Source: an uncultured Clostridia bacterium (GTDB lineage: Bacteria; Bacillota; Clostridia; Christensenellales; Borkfalkiaceae). Taken from it: DNA of 64,000 bases. The stretch spans positions 310,001 to 374,000 of the forward strand of contig CALVUR010000001.1 in NCBI GenBank assembly GCA_944363645.1, read 5' to 3'. The first letter of the stretch is position 1. Each line of letters opens with the position of its first letter. The translations under genes were made by a program, and so were the position numbers. This document shows, piece by piece, positions 7,328-16,555 of the stretch. Below the pieces are notes generated by a model, which was not told the origin of the DNA, searched no databases, and saw only the letters and a list, made by a program, of their open reading frames with translations.

Positions 7328-7797
7328 CTTGTAATACCTAAACCGAGCAAAACTTGCTCTTCCTTTTCTCTCATTTGCTTTTTATCTTCTTCTTCGATAT
7401 GGTCGTAACCAAAAAGGTGTAATAGACCGTGTGTAAACAAATAACTAAGTTCCCTTTCAAGCGAATGTCCGTACTCTAAAGCCTGCTCTTTAGCACGCTC
7501 AATACAAATTGCGATTGAGCCTAAAAATATGGCTTTTTCGTCTTCGTCATAGTCAAAAGGAAAGTCCTTTTTTAATACAACTTTGCCCCTAATGTTATCG
7601 AGCATGGGGAAAGACAAAACGTCCGTAACTTGGTCTATAAGCCGATTATCACGGTTTAATGCCTTGATTTCTTCGCTTGAAACGATACTTAAATCTACAT
7701 ATAAATTAGTGCGTTGACCGAGCGTTTTATAAACGGCATCGCAAATAACTTGTGCGTTTTCAAATTCGCCGTCAACATAAACTTTTAACTTGCCCAT
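7324..7797 (-). CDS. ybeY: Endoribonuclease YbeY (16S rRNA maturation)
   Basis: YbeY is a zinc-dependent RNase acting in 16S rRNA 3'-end processing and ribosome quality control. The 157-residue protein shows the zinc-binding HGLLHLFGYDH (about 131-141) and the upstream block RDNRLIDQVTDVLSFP. That block is encoded in part by 16 bases identical to an IPE core variant (CTATAAGCCGATTATC, 7635-7650), but without the arms. It overlaps era by 4 bp and follows pgpH by 2 bp. Confidence 0.95.
   Translation of the reverse strand: MGKLKVYVDGEFENAQVICDAVYKTLGQRTNLYVDLSIVSSEEIKALNRDNRLIDQVTDVLSFPMLDNIRGKVVLKKDFPFDYDEDEKAIFLGSIAICIERAKEQALEYGHSLERELSYLFTHGLLHLFGYDHIEEEDKKQMREKEEQVLLGLGITR
7635..7650 (+). 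repeat. IPE core-like sequence in ybeY (doubtful)
   Basis: CTATAAGCCGATTATC matches the core of the copy at 62551 almost exactly, but neither arm is present and the encoded residues align with normal YbeY without an insertion. It may be a worn copy or coincidence. Confidence 0.35.
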
Positions 7798-7799
7798 AA

Positions 7800-9290
7800 T
7801 TATGATTTTTTAGAGTTGTCAAACATATTGAAACGTTTATCTTTCATCTTGTCGTATTGTACCCTTTCGTGGTAAACGCCAGATAACGAATCAATTAAAG
7901 AGTTCCTTATAATATCAATTTCACGCATGGTGATGTCGCAGTCAGAGAACTGTTCAAGTTTAAGCCTGTCTTCAACGATAGCGTTTACAACCTTAGCAAC
8001 CTTATCGCGAGAGCGGTCGTTTTGCGCACGTACTGCGGCTTCGCAACCGTCGGCAAGCATGATAATTGCCGAAACCTTTGTTGATGGCTTTGGACCTGCG
8101 TAAGAGAAGTCTTTAATGTCAAGGTCGCCTTCGGTGTACTTTAATGCCTTATTATAAAAGTACTGAATGGGAAGTGTGCCGTGGTGTTCCCTTGCGACGT
8201 CCGCCAAAATAAGTGGCAAGTGGTGTTTTTTAATGATATCGTAACCGTTTGTAGCGTGGTCACGAATGATTTGTGTGGAAAGTTCTGGCGCTAAATCGTC
8301 GTGTGGGTTACTGCCGTGTTGGTTTTCGGTGAAGTGGTCGGGCTGTTTAAGTTTACCCATATCGTGATAATAAGCACAAGCCCTTGCCAAAATTGGGTTT
8401 TCGCCGATTGCCGTTGCGCAAGTTTCAGCCAAAGTGGAAACGACAAGCGAGTGTTGGAATGTACCGGGGGCTTCTTCAATAAGCCTACTGATAAGTTTTG
8501 ACTTGTGGTCGGTAATTTCTGACAGACGGTAGTTTGTAAGCATATTGAAAATGTACTCGAAAATAGGAAGTAATGCCATTAAAACTACGATTGAAGATAA
8601 GCCAGATGTGAATGCTTGAGCGATAACAAACAAAATGTCAAGTATGGTGATGCCCGGTTCAAGTGAGAATACGAATGCAAACAAACTTGCCGCAATGGCA
8701 ATGATAAAGCCCATACCGAAAACTTTGATTCTTGAGCCAACATTGTTTACAAGGTAAACTGCCAAATGACCTGTAACGACACCGGTAATAAAACTGCCTA
8801 ATACCCTTGCGATTTCAAAGTCTACTTGGCAAAGCAAGTCCATTGATACAAGAAGGGTGTTGAACATTAAGTTTACAAAGACAGCCGAACGGTGGTTTAT
8901 AAGAAGTAAAACGAGCAATGCGCACAAAGTGCATGGTCTTGTGAATATGCCCGAAAAATGTCCCATGATAATGCACAATAAAAATGACAATTCAATGGAA
9001 ATGAACAATACAGCAATGTTTTTCGCCCTTGTCAAAAAATCACGATATTCGTAAAAATAATACAAATATGTGATTGTGCAAATGGAAAATACAACGATAA
9101 CCGCATACACCACGTTATATAAAGTTTTTTCGTCGGTAATGAATGCGATAAAACCGTTACCGCCCTTATCAAGCACCGTTTCAACAGCAAATAAACCAAG
9201 CAAAATGATTGCGTGGATTACCACTTGAAGTATTGATAGAACAAAATCTTTTTTTTTCCATGGTTTGTATTTTTTGTTTTGGAAAAACAT
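7800..9290 (-). CDS. pgpH: PgpH-type 7TM-HD phosphodiesterase, short form
   Basis: PgpH (YqfF) degrades cyclic di-AMP at the membrane. The protein has several transmembrane helices (about residues 15-265) and a C-terminal HD domain with the metal-binding residues H...YYHDMGK (HD about 311-312) and AREHHGT. At 496 residues it is much shorter than the roughly 700 residues usual in Bacillus: the large extracellular domain between the first and second helices is reduced to a loop of about 25 residues. The catalytic half appears intact. It keeps the normal operon place between phoH and ybeY. Confidence 0.9.
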   Translation of the reverse strand: MFFQNKKYKPWKKKDFVLSILQVVIHAIILLGLFAVETVLDKGGNGFIAFITDEKTLYNVVYAVIVVFSICTITYLYYFYEYRDFLTRAKNIAVLFISIELSFLLCIIMGHFSGIFTRPCTLCALLVLLLINHRSAVFVNLMFNTLLVSMDLLCQVDFEIARVLGSFITGVVTGHLAVYLVNNVGSRIKVFGMGFIIAIAASLFAFVFSLEPGITILDILFVIAQAFTSGLSSIVVLMALLPIFEYIFNMLTNYRLSEITDHKSKLISRLIEEAPGTFQHSLVVSTLAETCATAIGENPILARACAYYHDMGKLKQPDHFTENQHGSNPHDDLAPELSTQIIRDHATNGYDIIKKHHLPLILADVAREHHGTLPIQYFYNKALKYTEGDLDIKDFSYAGPKPSTKVSAIIMLADGCEAAVRAQNDRSRDKVAKVVNAIVEDRLKLEQFSDCDITMREIDIIRNSLIDSLSGVYHERVQYDKMKDKRFNMFDNSKKS

Positions 9291-9379
9291 ATATTACCTC
9301 TTAAGACTTTTGTATTTTTTAATTTGTTTTGTAATTCAAAATTTATTTTTCTTTGCGGAATTTTAATTAAAAACCTTTT

Positions 9380-9416
9380 AAAAAGTCCGCCTATAAGCCC
9401 GTTATCGGCTATTTTT
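9380..9416 (+). repeat. IPE copy 5, at the phoH stop codon
   Basis: Left arm AAAAAGTCCGCC, core TATAAGCCCGTTATCG, right arm GGCTATTTTT. It contains the phoH TAG stop (9411-9409). Confidence 0.9.
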
Positions 9417-10377
9417 TGTGTTTTGATTCATCTCGGGTGTACGCTTTTATAATGCTTTGAACAAGTGGGTGGCGTACAACATCTTTATAAGTCAAGTTGC
9501 AGATTGCAATGCCTTCAATATTGTTTAAAATTGAAACGGCGTGCTTTAAACCGCTTTGTTTGCCTTGTGGCAAGTCGATTTGGGTTACGTCGCCTGTGAT
9601 TATCATACGGCTACCCTCGCCCATACGTGTTAAAAACATCTTCATCTGCTCTTTCGTGCAGTTTTGCGCTTCGTCCAAAATAATGAACGCATTGTTTAAA
9701 GTCCTACCTCGCATATAGGCAAGCGGAGCAATTTCGATAACGCCCTTTTCCATCAACTTTTGATAATTTTCAAGCCCGAACATTTCTTGCAAGGCGTCAT
9801 ATAGCGGTCTTAAATAAGGGTCAACCTTTGATTGAAGATCGCCCGGCAAAAAGCCAAGCCTTTCACCCGCTTCAACGGCAGGACGTGTTAAAATTATCTT
9901 TTCGATTTCCTTATTTTTATAAGCGGTAACGGCGAGTGCAACAGCAAGATAGGTTTTACCAGTACCCGCAGGACCGACACCAAAGATTACCGTATTTTTC
10001 TTGATAGCGTCAACATAACTGCGCTGACCGAGTGTTTTGCATTTTATGGGCTTGCCGTGTGAAGTGATTGCGACAACGTCCGTCATAAGTTTATAGATGT
10101 CTTCACTGTTATTTTCACGTGCAAGTTCAATACAATAGGTAAGTTTTGACCTATCGATATTTTCGCCGGCGGTTAAAATTTCGTTAAGTTTTTCAATAAC
10201 CGTTTGGGCAATAATTACGCCCGGCTTTTCGCCCGTTATGACCATAGTGGAATTTTCCACCGTGATGATTGTACCCGTTTCACGCATGATGACATTTAAA
10301 TTTTCATCAAACGTGCCGACAAGTTCGGCTAAGCGTGCGGCGTTGTCAACGATAAATTCTCTTTTGAATTTTTCCAA
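9409..10377 (-). CDS. phoH: PhoH family ATPase
   Basis: This 322-residue PhoH/YbeZ-type ATPase partners with YbeY in RNA metabolism in bacteria. Walker A is GPAGTGKT (about residues 138-145) and Walker B is AFIILDEAQN (about 230-239). A small N-terminal RNA-binding-like domain precedes the ATPase core. It lies between yqfD (2 bp upstream) and pgpH in the conserved operon. The last residues and TAG stop merge into an IPE copy. Confidence 0.95.
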   Translation of the reverse strand: MEKFKREFIVDNAARLAELVGTFDENLNVIMRETGTIITVENSTMVITGEKPGVIIAQTVIEKLNEILTAGENIDRSKLTYCIELARENNSEDIYKLMTDVVAITSHGKPIKCKTLGQRSYVDAIKKNTVIFGVGPAGTGKTYLAVALAVTAYKNKEIEKIILTRPAVEAGERLGFLPGDLQSKVDPYLRPLYDALQEMFGLENYQKLMEKGVIEIAPLAYMRGRTLNNAFIILDEAQNCTKEQMKMFLTRMGEGSRMIITGDVTQIDLPQGKQSGLKHAVSILNNIEGIAICNLTYKDVVRHPLVQSIIKAYTRDESKHKK

Positions 10378-10379
10378 AT

Positions 10380-11276
10380 TTAATATCCCTCTTGAAACAA
10401 ATAAGTAATTTCAACTAAATACGTATTAGCCACATTTTTGCCCAACTTTTTGGTAACCTTTGTACTTATTACATACATATCGTCAAGTTTAGCGTCAAAC
10501 ATGGCTTTTGCAATCAAATTGTAACCATCACAAACATACTCTTTTTTATAAGTACATAGTAAGGTATACGATGCCACGCAATCGGTTTCGACCTTGTTGC
10601 CAGCCTTATCTAAATAATAGCCTTCTGCCAAAGTTTCGCCAATTAAGACATTGTCGCCAACCGATTTTTGCGTAGTTCCGCTATACACGGTAAGTTTTAT
10701 GATTTTTCCGCTTTTTTGGGCGGTAATTATCTTTTTATTTTGTTGAATTTGTTGTGGTGATTTACCGCAAAAAAGGTCGATAATCAACCTATAGCCCGAC
10801 TTTTTGACTGTAATTAAAGTCGCTTCAGGAAAATTTTTAAAGATTGAGTTTTTAATAACATTAACATCAACCTTGCCATTTATCCCCGATAAATTTACGC
10901 CACAATCGCTTACAATTTTGTATGCTTTATGAAGTTTATCACCGCTTACGCCGTTTATATCAACGCCCAAAATGAAGTTGTCCATAAAATATGTGGCAAA
11001 TAAAAAGCACACGGATAAACCAATGAAAAGGGCGTTTTTTAGTGCGTATTTTACCACGCCCATAAGTCCGCCAATTTTCAACAATTTATTATACCACATA
11101 TTTTGCGAAATAGCAAAAACTTTTTTCAAATCTTTGTATTTTACGGTGATAATTGTTTTTTTGTCGTCTATTTTTTTGATTTTTAAAATTTGTACTTTAT
11201 TTTTGCGTAGCCTTTCAAGTAATAGCGTGAAGTTTCTGCCTTCAAAATAAACTGTTGCAGTGCTTTCTAAAAGCAT
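10380..11276 (-). CDS. yqfD: Sporulation protein YqfD
   Basis: YqfD is a membrane protein needed for efficient sporulation in Bacillus, expressed in the mother cell. This 298-residue copy is shorter than the Bacillus protein of about 400. It has one clear transmembrane segment (NALFIGLSVCFLFATYFMD, about 84-102) and an extracytoplasmic part with repeated Lys-rich strands. An IPE copy is read in frame at about residues 157-169 (KKSGYRLIIDLF). It overlaps yqfC by 10 bp, matching the usual yqfC-yqfD pair. Confidence 0.85.
   Translation of the reverse strand: MLLESTATVYFEGRNFTLLLERLRKNKVQILKIKKIDDKKTIITVKYKDLKKVFAISQNMWYNKLLKIGGLMGVVKYALKNALFIGLSVCFLFATYFMDNFILGVDINGVSGDKLHKAYKIVSDCGVNLSGINGKVDVNVIKNSIFKNFPEATLITVKKSGYRLIIDLFCGKSPQQIQQNKKIITAQKSGKIIKLTVYSGTTQKSVGDNVLIGETLAEGYYLDKAGNKVETDCVASYTLLCTYKKEYVCDGYNLIAKAMFDAKLDDMYVISTKVTKKLGKNVANTYLVEITYLFQEGY
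10769..10805 (-). repeat. IPE copy 6, inside yqfD
   Basis: Core CGATAATCAACCTATAG with right-hand arm CCCGACTTTTT and left flank AAAAAAGG. Read by the gene as KKSGYRLIIDLF. Confidence 0.85.
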
Positions 11277-11524
11277 CTTTCCACCATAAAAATATTACCG
11301 CCGATTGCCAAGTCGCCGTCGCAATATTTAATGATTTTCAAGTCTTCACCGCTAACCTTAAAAATTCCACGTTTTACAAGCAAAGTTACGCTATAGGTCG
11401 ATATTTCACCTATTTTTAGAACATTTTCAAAGTAACCACCAAAGCCGTCGACCACCGTATACCTAAAGGAATACGGCACTTTAAAGGGGTTTAATAAATC
11501 TAAAATTTCCTTTTTAAAAGCCAT
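11267..11524 (-). CDS. yqfC: Sporulation protein YqfC (YabP/YqfC family)
   Basis: The 85-residue protein belongs to the YabP/YqfC family of small mother-cell sporulation proteins. It carries the LYSVTLLVKRG-like segment typical of the family (here TYSVTLLVKRGIFKVSGEDLKI) and has normal length. It is the first gene of the yqfC-recO operon. The 85-bp upstream gap contains a minus-strand AAATATAATAATA stretch that could be part of a promoter, but a sigma-E site is not convincing by eye. Twelve bases at 11391-11402 resemble the alternative IPE core. Confidence 0.85.
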   Translation of the reverse strand: MAFKKEILDLLNPFKVPYSFRYTVVDGFGGYFENVLKIGEISTYSVTLLVKRGIFKVSGEDLKIIKYCDGDLAIGGNIFMVERCF

Positions 11525-11609
11525 ACAAAAATAATACCGATATTATTATATTTTAACCTATCGTCTATTATTCTGCACATAAATGCTTTGGGGGGGCAAA
11601 TTCAGTTTG

Positions 11610-12620
11610 TTATTTTGTCTTGTTATTTTGGTTTTTCTTGCCGTTATTTTCTGTTTTGGGGATGCAATATTTTAGCTCTACCCTATCGCCGTACTTTAAA
11701 ACGAGCCATTCGGAAAAAGCGTAACAACCTAATGTGATGATGGTTGCGAAAGTTACGTCAGTTAAAAAGTGTGCGCCCATTAACATGCGAGAATAGCCGA
11801 CCATGAATACAAACAAAAATGCAAGTGCGGTAACTAAATTTGTGCGCAATTTATCCATTTTAAATAGTTTTGGGATTGACATAAGTGCAAGCATTACAGC
11901 AGCCGCTGTGGTGTGGCCGGATGGGAAAGATTTATAACCATCTTCTTCAACGCCCATGGCAAGTTGCTCTAACGAAACTTCCTTGCCGATGCTTATATTA
12001 AACCAATATGTATACTCACTAAAATCGCCTGTTGTGTTCATTAAGCGGTATCTTGCCCTACCGAAAATGGGTTTAATTGCTTGAACAATAACTTGTGATA
12101 ACAAAGCGGTAAAAACAACGATTAACGAGCATATAGCCAGACTTTTTAATGTTTTTGGTCCTACATTTTTAGCGATTAAAAGTGCGATAATAAATGAGAT
12201 AAGTGCCAAAATTAAACCAAAAATGCCTTCATATAAAAGCCTTATAATTTTGTCGATATTGATAATTGCAACGTGAATTTGGTAATACTTAAAAAGTTTA
12301 TGACTTGCGTAAAAATTTAACGCAAGCATACCAAGAACGCACATTGTCAAACCGAAAACTTTAAACCATTTTTTTAAGCCGATGTGCTTATAAAGGTAGT
12401 AAAAAATAATACCAAAACCTAAACTTGGCAAAAAGTAAACGGGCATTTCGCCAAAGCATTCAAAAAATACGGCAAAAGCGTTTGTTGAGTAGTATTCGCC
12501 GGGGTTTAAAGCGGCAATCGCTTTTGAGATTTGAAGGTCTAAAAACGTGCCGATTATAAGCAGTACAAAAAGCACGCCAAAAGCGATAAAAAATTTAAGA
12601 TTTTTTTTGACAAATTCCAT
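11610..12620 (-). CDS. PAP2 family membrane phosphatase
   Basis: The 336-residue membrane protein has about seven hydrophobic helices and the three PAP2 phosphatase motifs: KPIFGRARYR (about 187-196, Arg-Tyr where Arg-Pro is usual), SFPSGHTT (about 231-238, catalytic His) and SRMLMGAHFLTDV (about 276-288). Such enzymes remove phosphate from undecaprenyl pyrophosphate, phosphatidylglycerol phosphate or related lipids at the membrane. Undecaprenyl-PP phosphatase is a reasonable guess only. It lies upstream of yqfC on the same strand with an 85-bp gap. Confidence 0.88.
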   Translation of the reverse strand: MEFVKKNLKFFIAFGVLFVLLIIGTFLDLQISKAIAALNPGEYYSTNAFAVFFECFGEMPVYFLPSLGFGIIFYYLYKHIGLKKWFKVFGLTMCVLGMLALNFYASHKLFKYYQIHVAIINIDKIIRLLYEGIFGLILALISFIIALLIAKNVGPKTLKSLAICSLIVVFTALLSQVIVQAIKPIFGRARYRLMNTTGDFSEYTYWFNISIGKEVSLEQLAMGVEEDGYKSFPSGHTTAAAVMLALMSIPKLFKMDKLRTNLVTALAFLFVFMVGYSRMLMGAHFLTDVTFATIITLGCYAFSEWLVLKYGDRVELKYCIPKTENNGKKNQNNKTK

Positions 12621-13077
12621 AATATCCCCTTAAATCCAAAATATTTGCCTTGCAAAATTGAAAAATTTAAAAGTTTCAAAGCGCAAGTTAGCATGCTTAA
12701 AATAGTTAAATAAAAAAACTTATAAAGCACGCAATTACTAATTATATAAATCACTTATATATTTATTTTAGCACAAAATCAGTATTTTTCAATGATAAAT
12801 TTATAATTTTTATAAAAAAGGTTAAATTTTTATGGCAAAAAAAGTAAAAAACAAGCATTTACCCCCTATACGTAGTGAATTTTAGACACTTTTTGCAAAT
12901 TTTTTGGATATAAAAATTTTTAAAACCTACCTTTTAAATCTTTTAAAAAAATTCAATTTATAATTAAAATTTAACAAATTAGATAAAAAAGTAAAAATCG
13001 TTGGCTTTTTTAGTTTATTTTTTTGGTTCATAATGTTATAATTACATATTATTTATAGTTATTTAGAGGTACTATTC
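12621..13077. promoter_or_regulatory. Divergent intergenic region between PAP2 gene and leuS
   Basis: This 457-bp AT-rich region must hold promoters for both flanking genes. A TATAAT at 13037-13042 lies 36 bp before the leuS ATG, but no matching -35 is clear. No T-box leader signature is seen before leuS. A 17-codon frame at 12838-12891 (starting MAKKVKNKHLPP) has no good ribosome-binding site and I do not call it. Confidence 0.5.
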
Positions 13078-15501
13078 ATGAACATGCTCGAAATCGAAAA
13101 AAAGTGGCAGAAAAAATGGGCTGACGAAAAACTTAACGAATTTGACCATAATTACGATAAAAAATTTTACTGCTTGGAAATGTTTTCATACCCATCTGGT
13201 GCAAAATTACATATTGGGCACTGGTATAACTATGGCTTAACAGACAGTTTTGCACGTTATAAAAGGATGAAAGGCTATTCTGTATTCCAACCAATGGGCT
13301 TTGACGCTTTTGGTTTGCCAGCAGAAAATTACGCAATTAAAACGGGTATTCACCCACAAGATTCCACCATTAAAAACATTGAAACAATGGAAAATCAGTT
13401 ATCACGCATTGGTGCAATGTTTGACTGGACTGCGGAAATTAAAACTTGTATGCCCGATTATTATAAGTGGACACAATGGCTGTTTTTGAAACTTTACGAA
13501 AACGGTTTAGCGTATAGAAAGGAAGCACCTGTAAACTGGTGCCCTTCTTGCAACACCGTTTTAGCAAACGAACAAGTTGTTGGTGGCGTTTGTGAACGTT
13601 GTGGCACTACCGTTGTCAAAAAGGACTTGACACAATGGTTCTTTAAAATTACAAAGTACGCAGAAGAACTTTTGACCGGTTTAGATAAACTTGACTGGCC
13701 TGAAAAGACCAAACTTATGCAGAAAAACTGGATCGGTAAGTCTTTTGGTGCCGAAGTTACCTTTAAAGCGGAAAGCGGTGATGAGTTTAAGGTATTTACC
13801 ACACGTATCGACACCATTATGGGCGTTTCTTACGTAGTACTTGCGCCAGAACATCCACTTGTAAAAAAACTTACCACCAAAGAACAGGAAAAAGCCGTTT
13901 TAGATTATGTTTATGAAACTTCTAAAACAAACGAGATTGAACGTCTTTCTTCCGACCGTGAAAAAACGGGTGTATTTTTAGGGGCTTACGCAATAAACCC
14001 AGCAAACGGCAAGAAAGTGCCCATTTTTGCAGCCGACTATGTTTTGTATAGTTACGGCACGGGCGCAGTAATGGGTGTACCTGCCCACGACGAAAGAGAT
14101 TTTGTGTTTGCGACAAAATATAACCAACCAATTAACCAAGTTATTACCAACAAAGAAAACAACGTTACCCTTCCCTACACGGAAGATGGTTATCTTGTAA
14201 ACAGTGGCGAGTTTGATGGACTTTTTGGCGAAGATGCGAGAAAAGCCATTGTTGAAAAACTTGAAAAGCAAGGCAAAGCAACCTTTAAAGTAAATTATAG
14301 ATTGCGTGACTGGCTTATTTCACGCCAAAGATATTGGGGTGCACCCATCCCCATCATCCACTGCGAACACTGCGGTAATGTTGCAGTCCCATACGAAGAC
14401 CTTCCTGTAAAGTTACCTTACGATGTGGAATTTAAGCCAGACGGTAAGTCGCCACTTGCAAAGCATGAAGGCTTTATGCACACAAAATGTCCAAAATGCG
14501 GTCGTGATGCGACAAGAGATCCCGATACGCTTGACACCTTTGTTTGCTCAAGTTGGTACTATTTAAGATATGCTGATGCGCACAACGACAAAATGCCTTT
14601 CGACCCCGAACTTGTAAACAAGATGTTGCCTGTCGATAAGTATGTTGGCGGTGCTGAACACGCTTGTATGCACTTACTTTACGCAAGGTTTATAACAAAA
14701 GCGTTAAGGGATATGGGCTATCTTAAGTTTGACGAGCCATTTTTATCACTTACACACCAAGGCGTAATTTTAGGACCTGACGGCAACCGTATGAGTAAGT
14801 CGCACGGCAACATTGTTGCGCCAGATTCTTATGTAAATGAATATGGTTCTGATGTATTTAGGCTTTATCTATTATTCGGCTTTAACTACACCGAAGGCGG
14901 TCCTTGGTCGGATGACGGTATCAAATCTGTATCTAAATTTTTAGACAGAGTTGAACGCTTGTTTAATAAGGTTAAGGACTTGAAGGGTGCAAACAGCGAT
15001 AAGTACGACGCAAGCGAAAAGGAACTTGAATTTATTTTAAATAACACCATTAAGTCAGTTGACCACGATATGGATGTGTTCTCATTTAACACTGCAATCG
15101 CAAGACTTATGGAACTTGTAAATGCGCTTACTAAATACGAACAACTTCAAGATAAAAATGAAAAACTTTTATTAGATGCTGTTGTTACTTTGGTAAAACT
15201 TTTAGCACCTTGTGTGCCACACTTTGCCGAAGAACTTTGGGAACAACTTGGATTTGAGCAATCAATCTTTAAACAAGATTACCCCACATTTGACGAAAGC
15301 AAACTTGTTAAAGAAGAAGTTGAATACGCAGTACAAGTAAACAGCAAAATGAAAGGTAGAATTACCTTATCAAAATCTTTAGACGATAGCGAAATTGAAA
15401 AAGCCGTTTTGGCGTTTGAACCTGTAAGTCAAATTTTAAACGGAAACAAACCAAAGAAAGTTATCATCATTAAAGGTAGACTTATAAACGTTATTGCCTA
15501 A
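13078..15501 (+). CDS. leuS: Leucyl-tRNA synthetase
   Basis: LeuRS charges tRNA-Leu with leucine. The 807-residue class I enzyme has the HIGH motif ([11 protein letters not shown], about 36-46), a zinc knuckle (CPSC...CERC, about 155-180), the editing domain (TTRIDTIMG, about 241-249), a second Cys-rich segment ([18 protein letters not shown]), and the KMSKS loop as NRMSKSHGN. Length is normal for bacteria. It is one of the few plus-strand genes. The start at ATGAACATG follows GAGG at 13065. It is followed by an IPE copy and a canonical terminator. Confidence 0.98.
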   Translation: MNMLEIEKKWQKKWADEKLNEFDHNYDKKFYCLEMFSYPSGAKLHIGHWYNYGLTDSFARYKRMKGYSVFQPMGFDAFGLPAENYAIKTGIHPQDSTIKNIETMENQLSRIGAMFDWTAEIKTCMPDYYKWTQWLFLKLYENGLAYRKEAPVNWCPSCNTVLANEQVVGGVCERCGTTVVKKDLTQWFFKITKYAEELLTGLDKLDWPEKTKLMQKNWIGKSFGAEVTFKAESGDEFKVFTTRIDTIMGVSYVVLAPEHPLVKKLTTKEQEKAVLDYVYETSKTNEIERLSSDREKTGVFLGAYAINPANGKKVPIFAADYVLYSYGTGAVMGVPAHDERDFVFATKYNQPINQVITNKENNVTLPYTEDGYLVNSGEFDGLFGEDARKAIVEKLEKQGKATFKVNYRLRDWLISRQRYWGAPIPIIHCEHCGNVAVPYEDLPVKLPYDVEFKPDGKSPLAKHEGFMHTKCPKCGRDATRDPDTLDTFVCSSWYYLRYADAHNDKMPFDPELVNKMLPVDKYVGGAEHACMHLLYARFITKALRDMGYLKFDEPFLSLTHQGVILGPDGNRMSKSHGNIVAPDSYVNEYGSDVFRLYLLFGFNYTEGGPWSDDGIKSVSKFLDRVERLFNKVKDLKGANSDKYDASEKELEFILNNTIKSVDHDMDVFSFNTAIARLMELVNALTKYEQLQDKNEKLLLDAVVTLVKLLAPCVPHFAEELWEQLGFEQSIFKQDYPTFDESKLVKEEVEYAVQVNSKMKGRITLSKSLDDSEIEKAVLAFEPVSQILNGNKPKKVIIIKGRLINVIA

Positions 15502-15519
15502 AATTTAACTAAATTTGGC

Positions 15520-15556
15520 AAAAAGTCCGCCTATAAGCCTGTTATCGGCAATTTTT
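15520..15556 (+). repeat. IPE copy 7, 3' of leuS
   Basis: AAAAAGTCCGCC, core TATAAGCCTGTTATCG, GCAATTTTT, starting 19 bp after the leuS stop. A separate canonical terminator follows, so here the element is not needed for termination. Confidence 0.88.
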
Positions 15557-15564
15557 GATAATTT

Positions 15565-15594
15565 AAAGCCACCCTAAATTGGGGTGGCTTTTTT
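15565..15594 (+). terminator. Terminator of leuS
   Basis: AAGCCACCC, loop TAAATTG, GGGTGGCTT, followed by Ts. Confidence 0.92.
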
Positions 15595-15642
15595 GTTTGT
15601 TTTTATATTACTTTTCACCTATTTTGTCGAGTAAAAATTGTT

Positions 15643-15676
15643 AAAAAGTGGGGCTATAAGCCCGAAATCACACTAT
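15643..15676 (+). repeat. IPE copy 8, at the SGNH hydrolase stop codon
   Basis: AAAAAGTGGGG, core CTATAAGCCCGAAATC, degenerate right arm CACTATTTT. The TAG stop of the minus-strand hydrolase (15675-15673) lies in it. Confidence 0.85.
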
Positions 15677-16368
15677 TTTATACTTTCAACGATATCTTTA
15701 TAAATGGGGCTTATTGCGTTATAACCTTGTAAGTTTAAATGAAGCCCTTCTAATGTGTAATCTTTGTTTAAGTTAAGGTTTTCATCGGTTAATTTAGAGT
15801 TTATATCTATATATTTAAGCCCTTTTTCTTCGCAATATTTTCTTAAATATTCGTTAGTTACAAGTATCTTATTGTTTGTAACATGGCGTAAATACAACTT
15901 GCTGAACTTAAGTTTTTTCTTGTTTATTGGGTATAGTGATACTACATAAATTTGATCGACCGATTGACGGAGTTTTTCTATTATTGAGATGACGTTTTTA
16001 GATACTTCAAGGGGGCTTTTAACCTTTTTCCTTAAAAAATCGTTTATACCGGCAAGCAAAATGACCGCACGTGGGGAAAGTGAGATAATATCGTCAATTC
16101 TTTGCATAATATCAAAAGTTGTTTCGTTTGAGATGCCACGGTTTACCACCCTTTCGTCATGGATAAATTCGTGAACGGGGTATAAATGTGTAAGTGAATC
16201 GCCCAAAAATACTATTGGGTTTAATGGGGCATATTCGTTTAAAACCTTATAATCTTTTATCTTTTTGTCCATTGCCTTATTAAATAAATGATTTGCAAAA
16301 ACAACAATGATTATCAATAAAACAAGTGCGCCTAATGTAGATGTTAAAACAATTTCTAAAGCGGTCAT
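15673..16368 (-). CDS. SGNH/GDSL family hydrolase
   Basis: The 231-residue protein has an N-terminal membrane anchor (about residues 8-28) and an extracellular SGNH esterase domain. Block I is FLGDSLTH (catalytic Ser), block II NRGISNET (Gly), block III LAGINDF (Asn), block V EGLHLN (His, with Glu where Asp is common). These enzymes remove acyl or acetyl groups from lipids or cell-wall glycans. The true substrate is unknown. It appears to be a single-gene unit whose stop lies in an IPE copy. Confidence 0.85.
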   Translation of the reverse strand: MTALEIVLTSTLGALVLLIIIVVFANHLFNKAMDKKIKDYKVLNEYAPLNPIVFLGDSLTHLYPVHEFIHDERVVNRGISNETTFDIMQRIDDIISLSPRAVILLAGINDFLRKKVKSPLEVSKNVISIIEKLRQSVDQIYVVSLYPINKKKLKFSKLYLRHVTNNKILVTNEYLRKYCEEKGLKYIDINSKLTDENLNLNKDYTLEGLHLNLQGYNAISPIYKDIVESIK

Positions 16369-16524
16369 ACAACTATCCTTTACTTACTTTTTATCTAATT
16401 TTAGCATACATACCCCCGCCAAAGCAAGTTTTTTATTGAATTTGGGGGCGATTAAGTTTATTTTTGTCTTTATCAATTAACCATTAAAGGTTGAGATTTT
16501 ATTATTTTACAAACTTTGAAAAAT

Positions 16525-16551
16525 TAAAAAACGCCACTTAAATTGTGGCGT
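16525..16551 (-). terminator. Terminator of whiA
   Basis: Minus strand: ACGCCAC, loop AATTTAA, GTGGCGT, then T-run. It begins 5 bp after the whiA stop. Confidence 0.88.
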
Positions 16552-16555
16552 AATA

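Noticed and set aside
13133..15092. Minus-strand reading frames opposite leuS
   Set aside because: They lie entirely within leuS, are short, have no ribosome-binding sites and no recognisable protein features.
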